DNA of 64,000 bases from an uncultured Methylococcales bacterium (GTDB lineage Bacteria; Pseudomonadota; Gammaproteobacteria; Methylococcales; Methylomonadaceae), in NCBI GenBank assembly GCA_903902705.1, contig CAIUVX010000063.1, forward strand, positions 1-64,000. The letters are read 5' to 3'. Below are positions 36,527-46,336 of this stretch, piece after piece (within the stretch, counting starts at the first letter, position 1; each line of letters starts with the position of its first letter). A program made the translations under genes and the position numbers. The notes under the pieces are model-generated. The model was given only the letters and a program-made list of their open reading frames with translations, was not told the DNA's origin and made no database searches.

Positions 36527-37357
36527 ATGACAATAGCAAAAACGATATTAATTACAGGTTGCTCTTCTGGCATTGGCTACGATAGTGCGGTTGCCTTAAA
36601 AAATAGAGGGCATCAAGTCATTGCAACGGCAAGACAAACAAAAGATGTTGTTCGTTTACAGCAAGAGGGTTTTATCAGCCTGCAATTGGATTTAGCTGAT
36701 AGTTTCAGCATTCAACAAGCTGTTACTCAAATGCTGGCGTTAACCAACGGACGTTGTGATGCTCTATTCAATAACGGCGCGTTTGGTCAACCAGGCGCGG
36801 TGGAAGATTTAAGCCGTGAAGTATTGCGCTATCAATTTGAAACCAATCTATTTGGTACTCACGAATTAACTAATCTGCTGATTCCCATCATGCGCCAACA
36901 AGGGCATGGACGAATTATCTACAACAGCTCAGTATTGGGTTTGGTTGCCATGCGTTATCGTGGCGCGTATAACGCCAGCAAATTTGCCCTAGAAGGGCTA
37001 GCCGACACCCTACGTTTAGAACTGCATGGTACGAATATTCATATTTCACTGATAGAACCAGGTCCAATCTTAACCAACTTTAGACAAAACAGTCTGGCTT
37101 TGTATCAGAAAAATATTGATGCCGCACACAGCGTCCACAAAGAAACCTATAAGGTTATGGAAGAACGTTTACAAAAGGAAGGGGCAGCGGTTCAGTTTAC
37201 TTTGCCTGCCAAAGCTGTCACCGAAAAAGTCATTCACGCATTAGAAGCTAAAAATCCCAAAATACGCTACTACGTTACCTTTCCCACTTATTTATTCGCC
37301 ATACTTAAGAGACTTCTGCCTGTGTCATGGTTGGATAGTTTGCTTAGAAAAGTTTAA
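36527..37357 (+). CDS. Short-chain dehydrogenase/reductase
   Basis: 276 residues. Rossmann nucleotide-binding motif ITGCSSGIGYDSAVAL (TGxxxGIG), ATARQ after the second strand, NNGAFG in place of the usual NNAG, active-site Ser in IIYNSSVLGL and the YxxxK pair in YRGAYNASKFALEG. Cofactor is probably NADP(H), from the Arg in ATARQTKDV. The C-terminal tail is hydrophobic (YYVTFPTYLFAILKRLLPVS), as in retinol-type or membrane-linked SDRs. Substrate unknown. Likely co-transcribed with the DUF4124 gene. Confidence 0.9.
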   Translation: MTIAKTILITGCSSGIGYDSAVALKNRGHQVIATARQTKDVVRLQQEGFISLQLDLADSFSIQQAVTQMLALTNGRCDALFNNGAFGQPGAVEDLSREVLRYQFETNLFGTHELTNLLIPIMRQQGHGRIIYNSSVLGLVAMRYRGAYNASKFALEGLADTLRLELHGTNIHISLIEPGPILTNFRQNSLALYQKNIDAAHSVHKETYKVMEERLQKEGAAVQFTLPAKAVTEKVIHALEAKNPKIRYYVTFPTYLFAILKRLLPVSWLDSLLRKV

Positions 37358-37734
37358 AAACATAAATACCCTTATAGGCTGAGATGATGCAAGGAATTTC
37401 AGCGTAACATCGACAAAATTCTAGAATTTTTGCCGCATCACAGTCTTCAAGTAATAATAGAGCTGGAAAGTTTTTTAGAAATATCAAGGAATCTTTTGTG
37501 TTGAGCATAAAACGAAAACGTTTTTAAGCTGCTGCTTTGAGTAAAAACAAAGAGATGAGATTATTTTTTCAGTTTAATATTGATTGCGCTTGTTCTGAAT
37601 AGAACTTGCGTTTATAGACTTAGACGTGTGTTCGATTTAGAAAAATCACCTCAAACACAAGTAAAATGTAGCACTGGCAACCATTTCAAATCAGATTTTC
37701 GATTGCTGCCGCTGATGATTATAATTACTTCATT
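37358..37734. other. Intergenic region between the SDR gene and tRNA-His
   Basis: Holds a diverged copy (37390-37433) of the GGAATCCCAACATAACATCG repeat found at 24957. The 82-residue ORF at 37580-37828 is not a gene because it runs through tRNA-His. Nothing else is seen. Confidence 0.6.
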
Positions 37735-37811
37735 TGGGGTGAGCGACGGGGCTCGAACCCGCGACAACCGGAATCACAATCCGGGACTCTACCAACTGAG
37801 CTACGCCCACC
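37735..37811 (-). tRNA. tRNA-His (GTG)
   Basis: Read on the minus strand: GGTGGGCGTAGCTCAGTTGG, D-arm, anticodon loop with GTG (CCGGATTGTGATTCCGG), T-arm GCGGGTTCGAGCCCCGT, then an acceptor stem pairing with 5' GGTGGGC and an encoded CCA. The extra G at position -1 faces C73, the identity mark of tRNA-His. All four arms pair, with one G-U in the acceptor stem. Confidence 0.97.
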
Positions 37812-37871
37812 ACGATATGAATTATTAAAACATCTATGTTTGACATAAGGAACTAGCCGAAACATTCGCCC

Positions 37872-37899
37872 ATTATAGAATACTTAGTTAATATGTCAA
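37872..37899 (-). promoter_or_regulatory. Consensus sigma70 promoter of tRNA-His
   Basis: On the minus strand TTGACA, 16 bases, TATAAT: both hexamers match the consensus exactly. Transcription would start near 37865 and give a leader of about 50 bases before the tRNA 5' end at 37811, to be removed by RNase P. Confidence 0.88.
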
Positions 37900-37985
37900 C
37901 AAAATAGGTTAGCTAGTGATACTAGCTAATCAAACTAAGCCTATTAATTACTAGGCTATATGCACACCGAACACCACTCTGAATT

Positions 37986-38267
37986 TTAGGGATTTCCAGA
38001 ATTTTGGCGATTTTTCCATTTAGCATAAAAATATGCACCACTTGAAACAACACCTGCCACCGTTGCAGCAGCACCGACAATAGGTGCTGCCATAACAATT
38101 AAAGGTGCGCTGGTAATGCCAAGCGCGATAGTGATTGCTGATAAGCCAGTGGGTGCGGCTATTGTTGCACCAACAGTCACAGCGGCGGATACCACACCCG
38201 CTACCATCGAAATATCTTCCGCCCGTTTCGATATTTTTTCATGTGTTGGTGTAGTTTCTTCCGCCAT
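37986..38267 (-). CDS. Small Ala/Gly/Val-rich membrane protein
   Basis: 93 residues, ATG 10 bases after a GGAG. The first 20 residues are polar (MAEETTPTHEKISKRAEDIS). Then come two or three small-residue hydrophobic helices (VAGVVSAAVTVGATIAAPTG, APIVGAAATVAGVVSSGAYF) and a basic tail (AKWKNRQNSGNP). It has no recognised family. It takes the position right after fdsB where fdsA would be expected, 36 bases downstream, so it may be co-transcribed with fdsGB. The composition resembles holins or helical membrane peptides, but no lysis partner is present. Confidence 0.65.
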   Translation of the reverse strand: MAEETTPTHEKISKRAEDISMVAGVVSAAVTVGATIAAPTGLSAITIALGITSAPLIVMAAPIVGAAATVAGVVSSGAYFYAKWKNRQNSGNP

Positions 38268-38303
38268 GATTCCAGCTCCAAGTTGGTAACCGAATAAAAC
38301 TAA

Positions 38304-39842
38304 TTATCCATCAATGCCAAAATCTTCTGGAAAGTGATTTAACGCACTTAACACAGGATAGGGAGTCATTCCACCTAAAGCACATAATGAACCATTCAAT
38401 AAAGTGTCACACAATGAACGCAACAAGACGACATTTTTTTCACGATCAACATTGTTGATGATGTCGTCCATTACTTCCATGCCGCGTGTTGATCCAATAC
38501 GGCAAGGAGTACATTTACCACAAGATTCAATTGCACAAAACTCCATTGCATAACGCGCCATCTCAGCCATATTCATAGTGTCATCAAATGCCACTACGCC
38601 GCCATGACCCAATACCGTCCAATTTGCGGCAAAGGCTTCATAATCGAGTGGCGTGTCAAATTGTGATTCAGGGACGAATGCACCTAAAGGACCGCCGACT
38701 TGCACCGCTTTAATCGGTCTACCAGTTGTAGAACCACCGCCGAAATCATACAGCAGTTCGCGCAAGGTCATACCGAAAGCGATTTCTACTAAGCCCGTAT
38801 GTTTTAAATTACCAGCCAATTGTAATGGCAATGTGCCGCGTGAGCGTCCCATGCCAAAATCACGGTAATAATCGCCACCTTTGTCCAAAATAATTGGCAC
38901 AGAGGCTAAAGAAATGACGTTATTTACCACGGTAGGTTTACCAAATAAACCGCTGATAGCAGGTAAGGGCGGTTTGAAGCGCACTAAACCACGTTTACCT
39001 TCCAAGCTTTCCATGAGTGACGTTTCTTCGCCGCAGACATAAGCACCCGCGCCTAAACGTACTTCTAAATCAAATTTTTTGCCGCTGCCTTGAATATTGT
39101 CGCCTAAATAACCCGCTTCGTAGGCTTTAGCAATGGCGGCATTCAGGGCTTTATGGGCATGGGGATATTCAACACGCAAATAAATATAACCTTGATTTGC
39201 GCCCACCGCTAACCCTGCAATGGTCATGCCTTCAATCAGTACAAACGGATCGCCTTCCATAATCATACGGTCAGAGAATGTGCCTGAGTCGCCTTCGTCA
39301 GCATTACAGATAATGTATTTTTGTTCGGAGGGTGTATTTAACACCGTATTCCATTTAATGCCTGTTGGAAACGCCGCGCCGCCGCGTCCTCTTAAACCTG
39401 AATCAGTGACTTGTTTAACCACCTCGGCTTGGCTGGATGCCAAAGCGTTTTTTAAACCGCGATAACCGTCATGAGCAATATAATCATCCAAACTGATTGG
39501 ATCAGTAATGCCAACCCGCGCAAACGTTAGGCGTTGTTGCTTTTTGAAATAGGGAATTTCTTCTACGCTACCCAAGGCAAGTGGATGTTGTCCTCCATTC
39601 AAAAAATCAGCATCGAACAAACTAGCGACATCACTGGGCTTAACTGCGCCATAAGCCACCCGCTCATTATTAACCACCACTTCAATCAACGGCTCTAACC
39701 AATACAATCCGCGTGAACCATTGCGAACTAGATTAATCTCTACACCCCGTTGCGCTGCTTCTTTAACCACAGCTGCGGCAGTGCGATTTGCACCGATAGA
39801 AATAGCGGTAGAGTCACCTGAAATATAAACCGTGATGCTCAT
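38304..39842 (-). CDS. fdsB: NAD-dependent formate dehydrogenase beta subunit
   Basis: 512 residues, NuoF-like. An N-terminal thioredoxin-like/NuoE-type segment of about 110 residues is followed by the flavoprotein core: NAD/FMN loop [51 protein letters not shown], and the 4Fe-4S ligands in [13 protein letters not shown] with a distal Cys ([10 protein letters not shown]). It carries FMN and an Fe-S cluster and reduces NAD+ with electrons from formate. The start overlaps the fdsG stop (ATGA). The catalytic alpha subunit gene does not follow. Confidence 0.9.
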   Translation of the reverse strand: MSITVYISGDSTAISIGANRTAAAVVKEAAQRGVEINLVRNGSRGLYWLEPLIEVVVNNERVAYGAVKPSDVASLFDADFLNGGQHPLALGSVEEIPYFKKQQRLTFARVGITDPISLDDYIAHDGYRGLKNALASSQAEVVKQVTDSGLRGRGGAAFPTGIKWNTVLNTPSEQKYIICNADEGDSGTFSDRMIMEGDPFVLIEGMTIAGLAVGANQGYIYLRVEYPHAHKALNAAIAKAYEAGYLGDNIQGSGKKFDLEVRLGAGAYVCGEETSLMESLEGKRGLVRFKPPLPAISGLFGKPTVVNNVISLASVPIILDKGGDYYRDFGMGRSRGTLPLQLAGNLKHTGLVEIAFGMTLRELLYDFGGGSTTGRPIKAVQVGGPLGAFVPESQFDTPLDYEAFAANWTVLGHGGVVAFDDTMNMAEMARYAMEFCAIESCGKCTPCRIGSTRGMEVMDDIINNVDREKNVVLLRSLCDTLLNGSLCALGGMTPYPVLSALNHFPEDFGIDG

Positions 39843-40312
39843 GCCTCTACTCCTAAGTCGTTAATGATTTCATCAAATGATTCAGCCGATACTCGACCAT
39901 AAATCTCTTCGCCGATTTGCATAGCGGGTGAACACGCGCAGTTGCCCAGACAATACACAGGTTCTAAAGAAAACAGCCCGTCAGCCGTGGTTTCGTGATA
40001 ATCAATGCCTAGCGTGTTTTTAACATGGGCTTCTAGCGCGTTGCTACCCATAGACTGACACGATTCAGCGCGGCATAAATGTACCGTGTGTTTGCCCGCT
40101 GGCGTATCACGGAAATAATGGTAAAAACTAATCACGCCATGCACTTCCGCACGCGACAAATTTAATCCCCCTGCAATAGCAGGAACGCTATCGGCAGGAA
40201 TATAACCTAGCGCGTCCTGTATGCCGTGTAGTATGGGTAATAACGCGCCTGGCTTATCTTTGAGTTCAGCGATGATGCTTTGTACGGTTTCGGTAGTCGT
40301 TGATTCGGTCAT
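39839..40312 (-). CDS. fdsG: NAD-dependent formate dehydrogenase gamma subunit
   Basis: About 157 residues, NuoE-like. A helical N-terminus ([40 protein letters not shown]) precedes the 2Fe-2S thioredoxin-like domain, with ligands in CRAESC and [11 protein letters not shown]. It relays electrons to FdsB. ATG 40312 is chosen over the GTG two codons earlier. First gene of the fdsGB pair. A repeat-rich gap lies upstream and no promoter stands out. Confidence 0.9.
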   Translation of the reverse strand: MTESTTTETVQSIIAELKDKPGALLPILHGIQDALGYIPADSVPAIAGGLNLSRAEVHGVISFYHYFRDTPAGKHTVHLCRAESCQSMGSNALEAHVKNTLGIDYHETTADGLFSLEPVYCLGNCACSPAMQIGEEIYGRVSAESFDEIINDLGVEA

Positions 40313-40688
40313 GTTCACTCACTATGGCGATTTCATTTTGATTGACAACACGCTATATCCCTATAGTTGCAGTCTGTTTAAGTGTTGGTTAGCATAGCAT
40401 AAGAACAATTATGTGTAAAAAGACATACAAGCTAGTAATTTTGGCTCTTCCCGATTTCGAGGGGGTAGGCACTATATGTAACTCGATAAGATGAGCATAG
40501 GATGTGTTGAGGAACGAAGCGCATCATATTTAAAGGTGCGGGCGGGTTGAATAACCCGCCCCACGAAGCCATGTAGACTTATGCGATGTCGGAAACGCCC
40601 GTCCTGCGCTAGAATAACAATGGCAATAACTTACAGCGAATGTATTCCATTAATCGATCAATTTAAATTCATCACAATAAACCTTGCG
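40313..40688. other. Intergenic region with repeats
   Basis: Contains a half copy of the GCATAGGATGTGTTGAGGAACGAAGCGCATC repeat (40496-40527) and a GGGCGGGTTGAATAACCCGCCCC palindrome (40540-40562). The fdsG promoter should lie in 40320-40440, which is AT-rich. No gene is seen. Confidence 0.65.
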
Positions 40689-43010
40689 CTACTGTTGGTA
40701 CATACTCCACAGTGCGGCTTCAAAATTTCTGGCAAAATTCACTGTATCAAATAATGGCGACGCTAATACTTTTTCACGAAGCTGGGTTCTTAATTCTGCT
40801 AACTTGGCAATATCCCAAGAAAAATAAACGGCTTTTGCCAGATAATCGTCATCATCGGTCGCAATCCAGTCATCTAATTCGGCATTGGATAAAATACTCT
40901 CACCACAACGGCTGCCTGCATGGGTAATTACAGGCACTGCCATCCATAAAGCGTCTGCGCTGGTGTGTGTGCCATTGTAAGGAAAGGTATCTAGGGCAAT
41001 GTCTACACGGTGATAAGCGGCAAGTAATTCAGCGCGTGATGACACGCCTTCTAATATTAATCGCTCAGGTAAAATGCCTTGTTCGGCAAAGCGTTGGCAG
41101 GTTGTTTGCCGCACCGCTACGTTGTTTAATAGCTCAGTTTTTAATAATAACCGTGAGTATGGCACGGCGTTGAGAAGTCGCGCCCATAAAATTACCACTG
41201 CATTGGTTATTTGGCTAAGCGGATTAAAACACCCAAAAGTAACTGCGTAGTTGTTTAAAGCAGGAGATTCATTAACATCCAAATCAATCTCTGGCACACT
41301 AAAACAGCAATAGGATTCGGGCAGTTGCCAGATGGTTTCTGAAAAATAGTCGCTATTGGCTAAGGGTGTTGCGTAAGGATCGCCGAGGATATAATCCATT
41401 TCGCTAAGCCCAGTGGTGGCAAGCAAGCCTAAGCAATTGACTTGTATCGGTGCGGGTTTCCACGCGAATACGGGCAAGCGATTGTAGGTATCGTGACCAG
41501 ATAAGTTAAGCAAAATATGAATACCATCAGTATGTATTAAACGCGCTGCGGCTTCATCGTCTAAAGTGTTTAATGGCTGGATCGCGCTAAAGTAAGCACT
41601 GAATTCATCTGCTTTAGTATGAGTAGGATAAGCAATCAGTTCAATACAACTGCTATCAAGTTCTGACAGCAAGCCGATTACAGAACTCGATAAATCAGCA
41701 AACACCATACCGACACGCAAGCGTTCAGGTTTTTCTTCACAATGCCACATTGTAAACGGCGCGTTGATGTTATTTTTTACGCTTAATGCGTATAACCGCG
41801 CTTCTGCTAAATAGTCAGCGGGACTATGGGCAGGATTGTAATTCATGGCAAACAGTAAATTACTGTGTGCTTCGATATGATCTGGATTAATGGCTAACAC
41901 GCGGCGAAAGCTGGCTTCTGCTTTCAGAAATTGCCCTAAATCTTTGTAGAATTCACCTAGATTATTATGGACTTGGGCATCATTGGGTTTTATGGCGAGT
42001 GCGCGTTGATAGCTTGCTTCCGCTTCCATAAATTGCCCACGCGCTTGAAAAACTATGCCTATGTTATTGTGTGATTCTGGATTATTGGGATTATGTGTCA
42101 AGGCGTTGCGATAGGCGGTTTCTGCTTCTGCTAACAGCCCTCGTTTTTGCAAACTTAGTCCTAAGTTATTATGGGCTTCCGAATAATTTGGCTTGATGTC
42201 CAAGGCGCGTTGATAACAGGCTTCTGCTTCGTGTGCAAAACCCAATTCATGAAACACAATGCCTAAATTATTATGCAGTTCGGCAAACTGTGGATAAATA
42301 ATGAGTGCTTGTTGATAGCATTGCTGAGCTTCTAATAATCGCCCTTGCATTTGCAGCATAAGCCCTAAATGGCTATGAGCTTTTTCATCTTGTGGGTTGA
42401 GAGTTAATGCGTGTCGATAACTGGCTTCGGCTGCACTCAAATGTCCTTGGTTATGCAATATCCACGCTAAATTGCTATGCGCATCACTCAATTCAGGCTG
42501 TGTTTCTAAAACATGGCGATAGCAATTTTCAGCGTCGGCTAGTTGTCCTTGCTGTTGAAAAACAAGCCCTAAATTATAACGTGCATCAAAATGCTCTGGA
42601 TTGAGTGCTAACACTCGCTGAAAACAGTCGCCTGCTTCTGTTACTTGCCCTAGCGTCATCAAGGTTAAACCCAAATTATGATGAACATCGATATAGTCTG
42701 GATAGAGTTCCAACGCACGACGATAACTCAGCACGGCATCGGCTAACAATCCTTGATTCATTAGGGTAACGGCTAAATTGCTGTGCGCTTCGGCATCATT
42801 GGGAAGTAATTCGGCGGCTTTTTGCATGGGCTGTAATGAGTCGGCGATTTGCCCTTGTTGCTTGAGTACCACGCCTAAGACTTTCCAGCCAAAGCCATGC
42901 GCTGGAAACAGGACAGTGAGTTCACGAGCGCGGGCTTCTGTTTCTGAGTAGTGACCTTGGCTAAATAAAATCAGTATCTGATTAATGTCATCATCGGTAA
43001 GTTCTAACAT
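40689..43010 (-). CDS. TPR protein with O-GlcNAc-transferase-like (GT41) domain
   Basis: 773 residues. About eleven 34-residue TPR units fill residues 1-385 (DVHHNLGLTLMTLGQVTEAG, EAHNNLGLSLQKRGLLAEAE and so on). The C-terminal half is a GT41/SPINDLY-type transferase: VGMVFADLSS, FGCFNPLSQITNAVVILWAR, LDTFPYNGTHTSADALWMAV with the sugar-nucleotide site, and VITHAGSRCGESIL. Probably adds a sugar to proteins in the cytoplasm. Bacterial homologues sometimes glycosylate surface proteins. The acceptor is unknown. It ends a minus-strand run with pcm and surE, eight bases after pcm. Confidence 0.9.
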   Translation of the reverse strand: MLELTDDDINQILILFSQGHYSETEARARELTVLFPAHGFGWKVLGVVLKQQGQIADSLQPMQKAAELLPNDAEAHSNLAVTLMNQGLLADAVLSYRRALELYPDYIDVHHNLGLTLMTLGQVTEAGDCFQRVLALNPEHFDARYNLGLVFQQQGQLADAENCYRHVLETQPELSDAHSNLAWILHNQGHLSAAEASYRHALTLNPQDEKAHSHLGLMLQMQGRLLEAQQCYQQALIIYPQFAELHNNLGIVFHELGFAHEAEACYQRALDIKPNYSEAHNNLGLSLQKRGLLAEAETAYRNALTHNPNNPESHNNIGIVFQARGQFMEAEASYQRALAIKPNDAQVHNNLGEFYKDLGQFLKAEASFRRVLAINPDHIEAHSNLLFAMNYNPAHSPADYLAEARLYALSVKNNINAPFTMWHCEEKPERLRVGMVFADLSSSVIGLLSELDSSCIELIAYPTHTKADEFSAYFSAIQPLNTLDDEAAARLIHTDGIHILLNLSGHDTYNRLPVFAWKPAPIQVNCLGLLATTGLSEMDYILGDPYATPLANSDYFSETIWQLPESYCCFSVPEIDLDVNESPALNNYAVTFGCFNPLSQITNAVVILWARLLNAVPYSRLLLKTELLNNVAVRQTTCQRFAEQGILPERLILEGVSSRAELLAAYHRVDIALDTFPYNGTHTSADALWMAVPVITHAGSRCGESILSNAELDDWIATDDDDYLAKAVYFSWDIAKLAELRTQLREKVLASPLFDTVNFARNFEAALWSMYQQ

Positions 43011-43018
43011 GAAAGTGA

Positions 43019-43696
43019 CTATTCTTTTCCTGATAAAAAAGGCACAAAAATCACGGAATCAAATTGTTCGATGTCGTAACTATCATCGCTAATACGCGTG
43101 ACGCGCTGTAAAACTTGTTTGCCTGCCATACCAACAGGAATAACCAACACACCACCGATTGCCAATTGTTGCAACAGGGTATTGGGGATTTGTGAAGGCG
43201 CGGCAGACACTAAAATTCCGTCGAATGGTGCGTAATCTGCCCAACCTACACCACCATCGCCGTACATAAAGCTGATGTTTTTTAGTTTCAAATCCCATAA
43301 ATAGCTTTTTGCTTTACGCTGTAACGGCAAAATACGTTCAATGCTATACACATGATCGACAAGTTGTGCCAATACAGCGGTTTGATAACCACTACCCGTA
43401 CCGATTTCCAACACTTTTTTTAAATGATGCTGCGGGGATTTAATCAGCAACTCAGTCATTTTGGCAACAATATAAGGCTGAGAAATGGTTTGGTTGTAGC
43501 CGATGGGTAAGGCGACATCTTCATAAGCGCGACTAGCTAGAGCTTCATCGACAAAAATATGCCGTGGTGTGCTACGCAGTGTTTCCAGAATTTTTGTATT
43601 TTTAATTCCTTGTTCGGACAAGCGTTTAATCATACGCTCCCGCGTCCGTAACGAAGTCATACCAATGCCTTGTAGGCTTTGAACCATTTTATTCAT
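43019..43696 (-). CDS. pcm: Protein-L-isoaspartate O-methyltransferase
   Basis: 225 residues. SAM-binding motif [19 protein letters not shown] near residue 95-113, the family strand [20 protein letters not shown] and [16 protein letters not shown], and the end [26 protein letters not shown]. It repairs damaged Asp/Asn residues in proteins. Eight bases overlap surE, the standard surE-pcm order of gammaproteobacteria. rpoS and nlpD, usual neighbours further down, are replaced by the GT41 gene. Confidence 0.95.
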   Translation of the reverse strand: MNKMVQSLQGIGMTSLRTRERMIKRLSEQGIKNTKILETLRSTPRHIFVDEALASRAYEDVALPIGYNQTISQPYIVAKMTELLIKSPQHHLKKVLEIGTGSGYQTAVLAQLVDHVYSIERILPLQRKAKSYLWDLKLKNISFMYGDGGVGWADYAPFDGILVSAAPSQIPNTLLQQLAIGGVLVIPVGMAGKQVLQRVTRISDDSYDIEQFDSVIFVPFLSGKE

Positions 43697-44441
43697 GCTC
43701 CTTAGGTAGCCATGCGGTTAACGCATTGATGCGTTCATACCATGTTAAATCAATTTGTAGAGGAGTGACTGAAACAAATCCAGCATTAATCGCATAAAAA
43801 TCTGTGCCTTCACCCGCATCTTGTTCTGCACCTGGTGGACCTACCCAATAAATGCTGCGACCACGCGGATCGATACTTTTAATAACAGGTTCGGATTTAT
43901 GGCGTTGCCCCAAGCGTGTCGCCTGATAACCTCTTAAGGCGTACAAGGGCAAATCGGGGACGTTGACATTAAGAATAGTATCGCGTGGTAACGGCTGTTT
44001 AATTAATTGTTTTAATAGCGTCAGTGCGACTATCCCTGCGGTGTCAAAATGGGTAGGATTGCTACCTGCTAAGGAAATAGCCATTGCGGGTAATCCTAAA
44101 AATCGCCCTTCGGTGGCAGCAGCGACCGTGCCAGAATACAGCACATCATCACCCAGATTAGCACCGTGATTGATTCCTGCAATCACCATATCAGGTTCTT
44201 GATCGAGCAAACCTGTAATGGCTAAATGCACACAATCGGTGGGTGTTCCGTCCACTTTAATAAAACCGTTGTCCATAGTATGGGCGCGTAACGGCATTTC
44301 TAAGGTCAACGAATTACTTGCTGCACTACGGTTTCTATCGGGTGCAACTACCGATAATTCGGCATGATCACGCAACGCATTGGCTAATGCACACAGCCCT
44401 TCAGCCAAGTAGCCGTCATCATTACTTAACAGAATACGCAT
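43689..44441 (-). CDS. surE: 5'/3'-nucleotidase SurE
   Basis: 250 residues from the ATG at 44441 ([20 protein letters not shown]); the ORF-track start is 27 codons too early. Metal-site motifs [25 protein letters not shown], and [24 protein letters not shown] are all intact. It removes phosphate from nucleoside monophosphates and is a stationary-phase survival factor. The divergent Smr gene starts 74 bases away, so their promoters share that gap. Confidence 0.95.
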   Translation of the reverse strand: MRILLSNDDGYLAEGLCALANALRDHAELSVVAPDRNRSAASNSLTLEMPLRAHTMDNGFIKVDGTPTDCVHLAITGLLDQEPDMVIAGINHGANLGDDVLYSGTVAAATEGRFLGLPAMAISLAGSNPTHFDTAGIVALTLLKQLIKQPLPRDTILNVNVPDLPLYALRGYQATRLGQRHKSEPVIKSIDPRGRSIYWVGPPGAEQDAGEGTDFYAINAGFVSVTPLQIDLTWYERINALTAWLPKEHE

Positions 44442-44515
44442 GATTATTATGCCCTGTCGCCGTGAGGCTATAAAATAGAGCATCTTAGCAACAATAGACG
44501 ACAAAATCAGCTTTC

Positions 44516-45088
44516 GTGGCAAAAAAAATTCTTACTCCAGAAGATAGTGATTTGTTTCACCAAACAGTTGGCAAAGTACATAGCGTAAAGACCGATAAGG
44601 TTTTGCTCACGCCTACTGACAAACCCAAACCCTATCCAAAACCTGCCGTTATCAATGTTAATGGTCACTTAATCGACAGCGTGACTGCGTTGCCTATTGA
44701 AAAAGTAGGCATTGAAGATAGCCTGAGTTTTTTAAATACAGGCTTACAACATAAAGTATTAAAAAAACTCCGCACTGGATTTTTTGGCTTAGATGCTGAC
44801 ATTGATCTGCATGGTTTAAGTAGTGATGAAGCCAAACGCCAGTTGCTCAATTTTCTACACCGTTGCGTAGAAGACGGCTGCCGTTGTGTGCATATCGTGC
44901 ATGGTAAAGGGCATCGTTCACCCGATCAGCACCCCATTTTAAAAAACAATATTAATCTGTGGCTAAGACAGCACAAAGACGTACAAGCATTCTGTTCTGC
45001 ATCGCCAAAAGACGGCGGCACAGGTGCGGTATTTGTATTATTGCAATTGTCAGAAAAATACAGCTATCAAGAACCAATGGATAAATGA
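44516..45088 (+). CDS. Smr-domain DNA endonuclease-like protein
   Basis: 190 residues. An N-terminal polar region with KPYPKP is followed by a C-terminal Smr domain: [40 protein letters not shown], and [24 protein letters not shown] and HGKG are the family motifs. This is the stand-alone (SmrA/YdaL-like) class with nicking or RNA-cleavage activity in studied members. Divergent from surE. Confidence 0.92.
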   Translation: MAKKILTPEDSDLFHQTVGKVHSVKTDKVLLTPTDKPKPYPKPAVINVNGHLIDSVTALPIEKVGIEDSLSFLNTGLQHKVLKKLRTGFFGLDADIDLHGLSSDEAKRQLLNFLHRCVEDGCRCVHIVHGKGHRSPDQHPILKNNINLWLRQHKDVQAFCSASPKDGGTGAVFVLLQLSEKYSYQEPMDK

Positions 45089-45167
45089 TTTTGTTACCCA
45101 TTAGCGGCAAAAATTCGGCTTAATTCGGTATAATTGCCACCATAATAATCATTCTTAGGAGAATTTC

Positions 45168-45644
45168 ATGAATATCATCCAACTATTATCAGCGGCTTTA
45201 AGTTTGTTTCAAAAACTGCTGAATGATTTAAGTGGCAAACGTAGCCTATTTTACTTACTGATATTAGCTTTTGCGGTATCTTTTGGTGCGGGGTTCATAC
45301 TTTATGTTATCGACCCTAATATTCATTCAATAACCGATGGTATATGGTCTGCTTGGGTAACGATGACTCATGTTGGTTTTGGTGATGTTGTGCCTACGTC
45401 ATTATTGGGACGCTTATTATCAGCCGCCCTTATTCTGTTTGGACTCACGATATTTTCTTTATGTACTGCCATACTGTCTGCTTCATTAATCGGCAAAAAT
45501 ATGGATAGTTGGGAAAACAACGTGCGCCAGATTGAACAAGAAACCAATCATATTGAAGCGAATGAAAGTAAAATTCTTAGCGAATTAGTCAGACTACATC
45601 AACGACTAGATAGCTTAGAACAACAACTTAACGATAAAAAATAA
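45168..45644 (+). CDS. Two-helix potassium-channel-like protein
   Basis: 158 residues: a membrane helix (FYLLILAFAVSFGAGFILYV), a pore helix and selectivity-filter loop (AWVTMTHVGFGDVVPTSLLG), a second helix (LLSAALILFGLTIFSLCTAI), and a coiled-coil tail (NHIEANESKILSELVRLHQR LDSLEQQL). The filter THVGFGD stands in for the canonical TTVGYGD, so it may be less selective. AGGAG precedes the ATG. Its stop overlaps the ispD start by one base. Confidence 0.88.
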   Translation: MNIIQLLSAALSLFQKLLNDLSGKRSLFYLLILAFAVSFGAGFILYVIDPNIHSITDGIWSAWVTMTHVGFGDVVPTSLLGRLLSAALILFGLTIFSLCTAILSASLIGKNMDSWENNVRQIEQETNHIEANESKILSELVRLHQRLDSLEQQLNDKK

Positions 45645-46336
45645 TGGCAGCTTCTCAAAAAATCTGGGCAGTTGTACCAGCGGCAGGCGTTGGTAAACGC
45701 ATGAATGCTGACCGCCCCAAACAATATTTAGAGTTGGCAGGTAAAACCGTTATTGAACATACCTTATCTCGGTTATTACAGGCTGAAGTTTTCGCGGCGG
45801 TGGCGGTGGCAATTTCTGAAGAAGACCCGTATTGGTCAGAACTTAGCATCGCTAACCACGAAAAAATAATCACCGCCGCTGGGGGTAAAGAACGCGCTGA
45901 TTCAGTGTTATCTGGTTTACACGCTATTCGCACTCAAGCTACAGATGATGATTGGGTATTAGTGCATGACGCGGCAAGACCGTGTATCACCCATGCTGAT
46001 ATTCACCACTTGATTGAGTCTTTAATCAATGATGAAGTCGGCGGTATTTTGGCGTTACCCTGTGCCGATACTTTAAAAAATGTTCAAGGCAAAAACATTC
46101 TTGGCACAGTAGACCGCAGTGTTATATGGCGGGCATTAACTCCGCAAATGTTTCGTTATGGAACGTTAAAAACCGCTTTAGAACACGCGGTAGGAAATCC
46201 TGTCATAACCGATGAAGCCAGTGCCTTAGAACTGCAAGGCTTACAACCGAAAATTGTCGAAGGTCGTCCTGATAATATCAAAATTACCAGACCCGAAGAT
46301 TTAGCATTAGCGCAGTTTTTTATGGCGCAGCAATAA
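45644..46336 (+). CDS. ispD: 2-C-methyl-D-erythritol 4-phosphate cytidylyltransferase
   Basis: 230 residues. CTP-binding VPAAGVGKRMNADRPKQYLE, WVLVHDAARPCITHADIHHL, and VEGRPDNIKITRPEDLALAQ are intact. Third step of the non-mevalonate isoprenoid pathway: MEP plus CTP gives CDP-ME. It is translationally coupled to the channel gene. ispF, its usual downstream partner, is not here; a repeat and a long non-coding region follow. Confidence 0.95.
   Translation: MAASQKIWAVVPAAGVGKRMNADRPKQYLELAGKTVIEHTLSRLLQAEVFAAVAVAISEEDPYWSELSIANHEKIITAAGGKERADSVLSGLHAIRTQATDDDWVLVHDAARPCITHADIHHLIESLINDEVGGILALPCADTLKNVQGKNILGTVDRSVIWRALTPQMFRYGTLKTALEHAVGNPVITDEASALELQGLQPKIVEGRPDNIKITRPEDLALAQFFMAQQ

Noticed and set aside
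37580-37828. 82-residue ORF on the plus strand
   Set aside because: It reads through the antisense of tRNA-His; GVSDGARTRDNRNHNPGLYQLSYA is the usual false translation of a tRNA complement.
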